DNA from: Hypericum androsaemum
Lineage: Eukaryota; Streptophyta; Magnoliopsida; Malpighiales; Hypericaceae
Direction of reading: 5' to 3'
Assembly (NCBI GenBank): GCA_963995505.1
Contig: OZ023192.1
Coordinates: 13,313,001 to 13,377,000, forward strand
Length of the DNA stretch: 64,000 nucleotides
In this document: positions 56,209-64,000 of the stretch, one piece after another
How positions within the stretch are numbered: position 1 is the first letter of the stretch
Layout: each line of letters starts with the position of its first letter
Notes under the pieces: generated by a model
Databases searched by the model: none
What the model saw: only the letters and a program-made list of their open reading frames with translations
Told to the model about the DNA's origin: nothing
Made by a program: the position numbers and the translations under genes

Positions 56209-56495
56209 GGGTTTTGGTTTAAGGTTTTTGTTAGGGTTAAGGTTATGGTTAATGTTAGTATTATGATTATGGTTTAGGGTTAGAGTTAGAGTTTATGGTT
56301 TTGTTTAGGATCGGGTTAGGATTTATGGTTAGTGTTAGGGTTTAGATTTTAGGTTAGGATTTAGGGTTAGTGTTAGGGTTTAGGTTAGGGTTTATGATTT
56401 AGGTTAGGGTTTAGGGTTAGAGTTAGGGCTTAAGTTAGGATTTATGCTTAGTATTAGGGTTAGAATTAGAGTTAGTGTTACAATTTAGGTTTTAA
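56209..56495 (+). repeat. Degenerate telomere-like (TTTAGGG) interstitial tract
   Basis: About 290 bp composed of variants of TTTAGGG/TTAGGG (for example TTAGGGTTTAGGTTAGGGTT near 56366 and 56404) mixed with TTATGGT and TTAGAGT. The units are irregular, so it is an old or non-telomeric tract. A shorter similar run is at 37509-37545. Confidence 0.75.
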
Positions 56496-56644
56496 CATCT
56501 TTGAAAAAATAAATTAATTAAAGATTGAGATTGTATTTAATGTATCAAATTAAGTTACCATTGTATCATTAACAATGTTCGAAACACATATTTACAATTC
56601 AAAATTTTTGTTATCATTATATACTGCACAAGCTATATTATAAC

Positions 56645-57421
56645 CATTGTTTTCGAAGACGCAATTCGACCGGTGGTCTGACCGGTCGGATCATGAATCA
56701 GAGCCATGAACGTGTCTGCAAACAAGGTAGGGACGCCTACCTAACGAACCGGATAATTTATGGTCAAACCAAGCGGTTGGTCTGGATTTTTGACCCAGAA
56801 AATTCTGGTTCGTTAGGTTCAAGGGCAAAATCGAACAAAAAAAACTTAAAATCCCCAAATTATTTTAGACCCAAAACCTAATTTCACCAAAAAAGAAAAC
56901 CATCAAATCAGGAAAAAGAAAGAAAACAAAGGTCGAGAAAGGAGGAAGGAGGAGGAGGGCTGCCGGAGCTGAAAGAGGAGGAGGGCCGCCGGAATGGAGG
57001 AGAAGGAGGGCTGCCGGAGGAGGATAATGACTAATGAAGAAGAAGAGTGAAAAGAAAATAAGGGAGAAGAATAAGGGAGAAGAAAGAAAAAAAGTTGAAA
57101 AAGAAGAAGAGATATTGGGGACAGAGATTATAAATTTTGGAAGAAGAAGAGATATGGACAAAAAGGGAAGAGGAAGAAGAAGAAGAAGAGATATGGGAAA
57201 AAATTTATATTAATAAGTCTCCCATGAGAGAGAGAGTGTCCTAGGAGAATGGGATTTTTTTTTAATTTTTAATTGTAGAGTCTATACTAAAAGGTCATGG
57301 TGCCTATCAACTATAATATATATGATGAAATAAAAAATTTTCGGTCCCATCGGTCAGATTGGTTGACTCGCGACCCAGGGAGCAAAGTGGGTTGCTCTCT
57401 GTTTCATTTTTGAAAACAATG
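56645..57421. mobile_element. hAT-type non-autonomous element, 8-bp duplication
   Basis: ATTATAAC occurs at 56637-56644 and 57422-57429, directly abutting TIRs CATTGTTTTC (left) and GAAAACAATG (right). Subterminal CCGGTCGG-like words on the left and CCCATCGGTCAGATT on the right are also partly inverted. The interior (777 bp in all) is GAAGAA-rich with no transposase. An 8-bp duplication with short TIRs fits hAT. Confidence 0.85.
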
Positions 57422-57429
57422 ATTATAAC

Positions 57430-58100
57430 ATTTCCAAAAAAGTAAGTGAAATGTGAGATAATAAATACCCGATAAATTATGTGTAGTGTCACTAAAATAT
57501 TACAAAAATTTGTTTGATTTTTCTATAAGATTCCAATAATAAAGTTTGTTTAGTTTTTAATGAGGTTTCAATAATAAAACATTCAAAATCACTTTGGAAA
57601 AAAAATTGGTGGACAATGGACATGATTAGCTAAACCTTTTCATCAAAAAAAGGTAGTAACTGTACCTAATGTTAAAAAAGGGTTGCGTATGATTTTGCAA
57701 CCTTAACACATATATAGTTTATTTTAATAGAACAAATTGATTTCATTTCCCAAAGTGTGCCACTGAGTGGGACACGGATGGCCACGAAAAACGGGAGCAT
57801 CCGATCCCCCTTTCAAATCATTTCAAATCACTTATATATATATATATATATATAATATGAATGAATTCAATATGAATTTGATTCGAATCAAATTTAAATT
57901 GAATTCGCCGGTTTGACGAATTTTAAAGATCTTGAACTGTATTCAATTCATCTCTAGATTAATTTGAATCAAATTTGTGATGAATCGAATCAAATTATTA
58001 ACGTAACATATCAAATCAAATTACGAATTAAATTCTAACAATGATCGGATCTACTTTTATGCCAAAATTTTCAGTCATCAACTGATTTGTAAAGACCCAA
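57430..58100. other. AT-rich intergenic DNA with (TA)n
   Basis: No gene. A (TA)n microsatellite is at about 57832-57854 and one copy of the dispersed AT-rich family at about 57850-58020. Confidence 0.45.
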
Positions 58101-58115
58101 TAATGCAAACTGCAT

Positions 58116-58329
58116 CACCGGGTGGTGGCTACCAATGCGGAAGGGAATTCGACTCTCAAAGTCGATGTCACCCATACCCAATATGCTTATTTTGTGATTT
58201 TGGTTCACTTTGCAACTTACAATTGCCCTAGTCTCCATATTATCTTTAGCATTTATTCTATGTCTAAGTCCGATAATCCGCTATGTAACTCGTGATTATT
58301 ATGAATGAAAAGCTTCTAAAACAAAAAAT
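58116..58329 (+). mobile_element. Probable SINE with 15-bp duplication
   Basis: TAATGCAAACTGCAT occurs at 58101-58115 and 58330-58344. The 214-bp insert has GGTGGCTACCAATGCGG near its start (A-box-like), GGAATTCGACTCTC about 30 bp on (B-box-like, compare GGTTCGANNCC) and an A-rich 3' end (CTAAAACAAAAAAT). Size, internal promoter-like boxes and duplication support a tRNA-type SINE. A truncated LINE cannot be fully excluded. Confidence 0.7.
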
Positions 58330-58344
58330 TAATGCAAACTGCAT

Positions 58345-59004
58345 TATTTCTTTGGGTCAAGGGATCTGCAATATACATCACAACTTTACAAGGAATACAA
58401 ATTAACAGGGCTTTTATTTCGGCAGCTCAAAAAGGAAAGAACAAAGACTGGTTCCCCTTTTCATGACACTACTTTTCAAATCAGCCAAGAAGAACGTAAA
58501 CAGAACTTAGAGAATCTTCTAGCACTGGATCCTAAACAATGATTTTATTATATAATACAAATTTGACTCCTTCTGTAGCAAGACCTCGATCTCGATTACA
58601 AGTCCAATTGGACCACCGTATCCAACAGCTCAAAAAGATGAGTACCCCCCAAACAGCAGAAAGCTGGTGAAACTACTCTGATTTAGCAAATCAAAACAAA
58701 TATATATACCCCATTGTGCAAATTAATTGATTCTTAAAGGAGATTACTAATGCATTTGCAAATCAATGCCAGTCACTAACCCAGTTTCTCCAATCTATTG
58801 AACAAAGTCAGTAAACAGCAAAGACCCTTAGCAACGGGAAATGTCATACGAGCATCTATGAAATTGAACACAATTAGGTCATCATCACGTGCTACGAATG
58901 ACGTCAAGTGAGAATTCAAAAGGAACTCAAGGAATGAAATAGACTACAATAAATTTCGATCAACTCCGACGAAGCAAAGAATAGTAGCAAAAGCTGCAGT
59001 ACCC
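58345..59004. other. 3' flank of the eIF3d pseudogene
   Basis: Probably the former 3' UTR and flank (minus strand). No poly-A tract adjoins the end of the reading frame, so a processed origin is not shown. No other gene seen. Confidence 0.4.
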
Positions 59005-60641
59005 TCAAGCTTGAGCTTCGGTCTCCTTCTCTTCCCTGTCATTTGCAACTCCATTTCCATTTCCCTTGGCAGTTTCCGCATCCTCAACAAGGGGTTGAAC
59101 TTGCTCGTCCTCGGGCAAAGGCTCCTCAACATAATCATTCTCGAACGCATCAACCGGAACCTCGTATATCCGAACTTGTGGTTAGGAGGGGTCTTTCACC
59201 AGCACGTACTTCCCCTCATTCAACTTCATACACAAGTCGACAATACTCTTCACAATCCCCCACATGTTAGAAGTATTCAAATTGATCTGTGCGGCAAACT
59301 CTCTTGGCTTGTATCCCGCAACGGCCAAAATCACATGGTTGAAATGATCCCTAGGATGAACCCTAGAAACAAACCCTAGCTTCATCAGATCAGCACTAGC
59401 CAACAAAGCCTGGGCAGTCCACTTTGCGAGCTTGTTAGCATTATTCTTCAGCTCATTAGCCAACACCGCACCCCTCTGGGTCTCAAGCTTCTGCCTCCAA
59501 TCGACTCCAGAATACTTCGAGTCAAACTCATTGAGCGCATTCACGGTCAAGAACGACTTCTGGTTATTAAGCTCGATAACACTGTGCACCTCACACCTTG
59601 CAACAAGGTGCATATCATTATCAAGCTTCCACTTCCTATACCTATAAGCCACAGACGCAACCTCCTCGCCCTCGGTGGCAAAAGGGTTACCCTCGTCGAA
59701 GGCCTCCTTATTCCCATCCCTAATCAACACCTGCTGCGAGCAATTCTTGTTGATGTAAGCAGCCTCAACGCTCAGAGAGTAAGCGGAGTTCATATCATCC
59801 TTGGCCTCGGGCAAGGGCTCCTGCGACGTCTCGTGCACAGACAACAAATCCAGCTGCGACCCGTCCCGCTTATCGAAAAACAACTTATTCCCAACCCTCT
59901 GGACCACAATATTAGAGTAGCCAGTATCTTATCCGTCGCAAAAACCGTAGCTTGATCCTCATTAGCCAACCTCCTAATAACAGGATCATCGGTGGTGGTT
60001 ACCTTAAAGAAATTCCGGTTCTTGAACCGCTCGAGGAGGCGCTCGTTCTTCGGGGTGACGCGGTCGTACGGACGATCGTAAAACTCCAATCCGCCGCAGA
60101 AGAGGAGGTCCTCGGGGTCCGGGACGGAGAATGCGAGCTTCGAGAAGGTCGAAAACGGGATCTGGTCGAGCATGTTCCACTCCGGCGGCGGCCTCGCGAC
60201 GGAGCTGGTTCTGGTGGCCACGGTTCATGTGGTACATCCGATCCCGACGGGCCCGCTCCCGCTCCGCGTCCCGCTTCTTCTGCTCCACCTCCTCGTCGCA
60301 ACGCTGTGGGAGCTGGGACCGGTTGTTCTGGTGGTTGAACCGCCACTTGGGGCCAAACCGGGGTTTCGGCGCGGGCTAGCCGTCGACGAGGCGGAAGGAG
60401 TCTTCGTCGCCCCCGCCTTCCGCGGCCGGGAAGGAGTCGTCGGCGGTGAAGTCGAAGACGGAGTCCGATGCATGATTCTTCGAGCCGGTCCCGGGGCGAT
60501 TACCCTGGTTGTTCATGGACCGGGTCCAGTCGGCGAACCGCCCGAGCTTGTCGGACCGGGAGAACGGGGCGAAGGGGACGTCGGAGGAAGTCGCATCCGG
60601 CGGGCCCCACCGACGGCCCCTAGTTCAAATCCTGCTCCCAT
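59005..60641 (-). pseudogene. Translation initiation factor eIF3 subunit d, intronless decayed copy
   Basis: Similarity to plant eIF3d covers the protein end to end: MGAGFELGAV at 60641, DVPFAPFSRSDKLGRFADWT, DSVFDFTADDSFP, EEVEQKKRDAERERARRDR, EWNMLDQIPFSTFSKL, RFKNRNFFKVTTTDDPVIRR, KLFFDKRDGSQLDLLSVHET, GVDWRQKLETQRGAVLANEL, INLNTSNMWGIVKSIVDLCM and an acidic tail ending ETEAQA at 59005. Five lesions break it: a deletion of about 16 nt near 60609, TAG at 60376-60378 where Lys is expected, a deletion of about 26 nt near 60188, a deletion of about 31 nt near 59912 (removing the segment before IVVQRVGNK), and TAA at 59182-59184 replacing Lys after KDPS. eIF3d is a cap-binding subunit of the eIF3 complex; this copy cannot make it. 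Deletion sizes rest on my recollection of the family sequence. Confidence 0.9.
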
Positions 60642-60677
60642 CTCCTTCTCTCTCTCTCTCTCCGCAGTGTTTTCTGG

Positions 60678-60686
60678 AAACCCTAA
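60678..60686 (+). promoter_or_regulatory. Telo-box in the former eIF3d leader
   Basis: AAACCCTAA, the plant telo-box common in promoters and leaders of translation-machinery genes, lies about 40 bp upstream of the eIF3d start. On the coding strand it reads TTAGGGTTT, followed by a GA-rich leader (60640-60662). Confidence 0.6.
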
Positions 60687-60739
60687 TTTGCTTCGCTGTG
60701 AAAAACCCCCGAGTTCACTGATTTGGGCCTCAATCAAGC

Positions 60740-61630
60740 TGATGGGCTTTTAAAGTGGAAATTATCCATATCGTGGCCCAGCCCAGATTCTGGACTCGGG
60801 TAAGCCTAAGGAGTTCGGCCCACGTTAATTAGGGGATGGTACAGGCTTAATTAGGGGTGAGGATTGGTCAGTGTCTTGATTTTGGAAGGATTATTTGCCC
60901 CCCCGAAACTGATGGAACAAAAAATTCAAAATTGTCTCCAACGTTCTGTCGGTATTGACGCACACCGATGGTGTTGTGGTTTGGTGGTGGGGATACTTGT
61001 TGATCGGGTTGATTCAGATACCGAAATCAACTTTTTTTTCAAACAGATTTCGGCCCATCACGGGCCCATTAGTTCAAAATGTCCATAAATCATAAACTGA
61101 AAACATAAATTCCTTAAACAATTAAAGCAAACCAAAGCATATTACGTTCCTTCGAAAGAGTAGAGCAAGCTACAAAAGATAAACATAAGTTGCAAATTCA
61201 TCCGATGCACTTCAAGCTTCAAGCTTTCTCCTTCGAAACAATCCTGTAGCTGAAACATTTGCACACAGATAAACACCATTTTTATAAGAGATGGTACAGA
61301 ACAAGGCAAGGAATACACAACCAAATTATTGACAAATCAAATGCAACCTAATGCGAGAAACAAAATGAAGCCAACCTACTGCATGTTGGAACATATGTTG
61401 TCGAGGCCGGGAAGTGAACGAGGGTCCAGCGACACGAATTTGGAATCAATTGAATTTTTAGGATTTCTGTCGATTTGGAGTTTTACTAATCGATTGAGAC
61501 CAGAAGAGAGGGAAGGCAGAAGGAACAACCTGGGAACGACGGGAGAAGGAAAGAGGATGAGCGGTGGAAGAAGGCAGACGGAGGACGAGCGACTTGGGTA
61601 ACTGGGTTGGGTGACGGAGAAGGAAGTCGC
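60740..61630. other. Intergenic DNA upstream of the eIF3d pseudogene
   Basis: No gene recognised. It probably includes the old eIF3d promoter at the left end. Open frames at 60864-61088 and 61329-61601 have no family signature. Confidence 0.4.
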
Positions 61631-61638
61631 CACGGGAC

Positions 61639-62503
61639 TAGGTATGGCAAAAAGACCCAAACCCAGTGGATCAGACCCTTACCCTACCCCGTGGATCTTA
61701 GGGTCTATGGGTCTTGGGTAGGGTTTGGGTTTGGGTCTATAGATTTAGATAGGGTTCGGGTCTGGATAGGGTCTATATAAACCCAGACCCAGACCCTACC
61801 CATAGACCCACTAATTAGACCCTACCCTAGTTAGAACCTAATTAGATCATACTTAGATCCATATTTATTATATTGCTAAGATAATTATAATACAGCCGCA
61901 AAAAGAATAAGTGCACACAAAAAAAACCCTAATATAATACAATTTTTTTAATTTAAAATTTCAAATATTATATGACTAATTAAGTAATTAAACTTTTTGG
62001 TTAGACACAGAAGCTACCAAGAAGAATTAGATTACAAGAGTAAGAAGATGATCAAGATTACATGTTCAAAAGTCGCTTGAAAATTTAGAAAGAAATTATT
62101 TTGAAGTTGAAACTTTATATTATACAAGAACACTTATAAGTTTTAGTTTCTTATTGACGAGGTAGTCGTATGTGTTTTATTTTATGTTGAACCAGTTGGT
62201 TTATAGTTTACTCTCAACTTTAATTTGAGATTATTATTTTATTACATAGACTTTGATTTTTTCTTTATTTGGATTATATTGAAATAATAAAAGTATCTTG
62301 TAAAGTAATTATAAAAAAGATAGAATGTTAAAGGGTCGGACCCTACAGACCCTATAAACCCTGGATCTCCTGGAGGGTAGGGTATGGGTCTAACAATAAA
62401 AAATTTGTAGGGTCGAGGGTAGGGTATGGGTGTAACTCCAAAAACTAGGGTATGGGTTGGGTCCTACCAATACCCTACCCGACTCTACCCATTGTCATCC
62501 CTA
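61639..62503. mobile_element. hAT-type non-autonomous element (TAGGGATGRCAA family), 8-bp duplication
   Basis: CACGGGAC occurs at 61631-61638 and 62504-62511. TIRs are TAGGTATGGCAA (left) and, on the other strand, TAGGGATGACAA (right). Subterminal regions are dense in GGGTAGGGT/ACCCTACCC words on both sides (61660-61830 and 62335-62490). Plant hAT elements beginning TAGGGATGGCAA with GGGT-rich subtermini are widespread. The 865-bp element has an AT-rich core and no transposase. Confidence 0.87.
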
Positions 62504-62511
62504 CACGGGAC

Positions 62512-63086
62512 AGAAGGGTTAGAATGGCTATGTTTTTTCAACAACGTAAGTTACGAAGTATTTATATATTCTTAAAACGTGGTCGTTTGGGTCGGTGACT
62601 GGTCGATTTAAACTGACCGTGAACCACGAGATCGATTTTCCCAGCGGTTTGACTTTTGGACCTTCTTTGGGTTGGTCGGGTTGACAGTGTAGCAGGTTTT
62701 TTTGGATTCATCCTCACCCCTAAGCTTAATACATATAGAGCCTCCAAGTAAAACCCTGGACATGCGGGTGGCGAAGAGGTAATACGAGATTCTAGCAGAA
62801 GGTGGTGCCTTGGTTTTTGGAAATTTCTATATGGTATCAGAGCTAATTACTCTTGTGAGACATGTGGCCTACCCCCAAGAAATGGCACGTTGGCAAAGTG
62901 ATAGTCCGTGCAAACTTCAGCCTAATGGGTTTCATTTGAGGGGACGTATTTAGATTACCACTTCGTTAGTTGCGAGTGTGGTGGGCTTGTTTATAAGTGT
63001 AGAAGATCTACTTACTCATTACCTTAAAATTTTGGGTAGGATATGAAAATTTATATATCAATAACATAGGCCATTGCAATTCGGTT
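62512..63086. other. Intergenic DNA with a primer-site-like word
   Basis: TGGTATCAGAGC at 62832-62843 is the classic initiator-Met primer-binding word of LTR elements and TRIMs, but no LTR pair is visible in the window. It may mark an old solo or miniature LTR element. Confidence 0.35.
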
Positions 63087-63330
63087 GCATTGGAACTATG
63101 GGCCATTTGGAAGGGAGTCAAGCTTGCATGGTCGTAGGAGTACGAGTTCCTGATAATAGAGATAGATTCCACGATAACTGCGAACTGTCTCGCCGAGGGC
63201 ATAGCGAAAGAGCACAATGACCTCAGTTACTGCACAATAGCTCACGCATAGGATAACGCCAAGCTAGGAAGTTCCTATTTTAATGCAAGAATACTAGCCA
63301 CTCACCATTCTCGCCCAAAAAAAAGGTTAC
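63087..63330 (+). pseudogene. LINE RNase H-like remnant (plus strand)
   Basis: Plus-strand reading gives ALELWAIWKGVKLAWS, a stop, then EYEFLIIEIDSTITANCLAE, the Glu and Asp motifs and helix of the RVT_3/RNase H-like domain. The frame decays after about 63240 and an A-run (AAAAAAAA, about 63317-63324) follows, as at a LINE 3' end. Confidence 0.6.
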
Positions 63331-64000
63331 ATTACTAAAGTATGTACAACAAAGTACCAAGCACACTAAAAGTACCATGATAAAATCTCTTACCTCGTTA
63401 TCTAGGAGTTGGTGGATAACTCCCACGTACCTAACTACAGAAATTGATAAATTTTGTCAACATCGTTGGTTAGTTGTACGTGCTTCGTACTTTTTGATAA
63501 TCTTAAGTGTTTTTCTTAATAAAGTAGACAATAAATCTCAGGTTGAATGGTGCTCAATTTTAAATTATTATTTTTTTAGAAATTATTTTTAAATTGTAAA
63601 TAATATAAATAATAACTCCAAAAAATTAAATATCTAGTATGTTTTCTGTACCATATTCTGCAAGTCCATGTACTTTGGCATAGTGGCATAATTCGTTGTA
63701 CGATTTGCCAGAGTTTCAAGTTTCAAACCTTGGTAAGGTGTATTCCTGGCAAGGCATAGGAAGTTGATATTAAATATTTATTGTATCTGACTCAAATTTG
63801 AATTAGTTATTCGGTATCCATATATGAATATCAACAAAAAAATCGTATATAATTGAACCTGTCAAGTTATATTTTTGTCTTTACAGTCAACATATTGCCC
63901 GCGTGTTACACACGATCACCAACAGTACACTAGGGTTTTGGATAAAGGTAGACCTGGCCACAGTAGAGTTGTTAAGACTTTTTCAGGTTGTTGGTCCACC
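63331..64000. other. AT-rich intergenic DNA to the window end
   Basis: No gene or bounded repeat recognised. A 71-codon open frame at 63377-63592 has no family signature. Confidence 0.4.

Noticed and set aside
60172..60753. 193-codon plus-strand frame over the eIF3d pseudogene
   Set aside because: Antisense to clear eIF3d codons, with no similarity of its own.
62832..62843. LTR retrotransposon starting at the TGGTATCAGAGC word
   Set aside because: No LTR pair, polypurine tract or coding remnant in the proper positions; kept only as a noted word.

Overview
The window is nuclear DNA from a flowering plant, probably a eudicot. Evidence for this is a VQ-motif gene, an AGP31-type cell-wall protein gene with a canonical GT-AG intron, a plant-type eIF3d copy with a telo-box leader, AT-rich intergenic DNA, and a dense nested population of plant transposon families. 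I do not name a species. There are no operons, CRISPR arrays, tRNA or rRNA genes. Host coding content is small: two apparently intact genes, the VQ protein (11774-12385, minus) and the AGP31-like proline/histidine-rich protein (exons 30371-30672 and 31543-32035, minus), plus one decayed host gene, an eIF3d pseudogene (59005-60641, minus).

Layout. 0-10 kb: an AT-rich foldback element (982-1913); a Mutator-like (MULE) element (2133-8405) bounded by a perfect 9-bp target duplication and split by a nested, decayed Ty3/gypsy element (3118-8005); then a second foldback element with TIRs of over 400 bp (8427-9631). 10-14 kb: a LINE RNase H remnant, the VQ gene and its upstream region. 14-20 kb: an old, near full-length Ty1/copia element (14045-20338) whose gag-pol frame carries several stops. 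20-30 kb: AT-rich intergenic DNA with a tandem-repeat-in-inverted-repeat element, a 2.6-kb 5'-truncated LINE (22706-25319) and two short LINE ends, each with a 9-15 bp target duplication. 30-37 kb: the AGP31-like gene, a second MULE-like element (33329-34605, 9-bp duplication), a 22-bp minisatellite and a GC-rich exon-like segment. 37.9-41.1 kb: a 3.2-kb 5'-truncated LINE with a 14-bp duplication.

41.4-56 kb is a nest. A decayed Tat/Ogre-like gag region on the minus strand, with an LTR segment on each side, was split by a very young Athila-like element on the plus strand (43783-52425; two 1571-bp LTRs with about six differences; AGGCC duplication). The young element is the most interesting object here. 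Its single open reading frame of 1045 codons fuses Gag and protease directly to the integrase C-terminal tail, so reverse transcriptase, RNase H and the integrase core are absent. It must have moved with enzymes supplied in trans.

56-64 kb holds a degenerate telomere-like repeat tract, two hAT-type non-autonomous elements with perfect 8-bp duplications (56645-57421 and 61639-62503), a probable SINE with a 15-bp duplication (58116-58329), the eIF3d pseudogene and a last LINE RNase H fragment. The region reads as a transposon graveyard receiving very recent insertions, with two small single-copy-looking genes between the nests.
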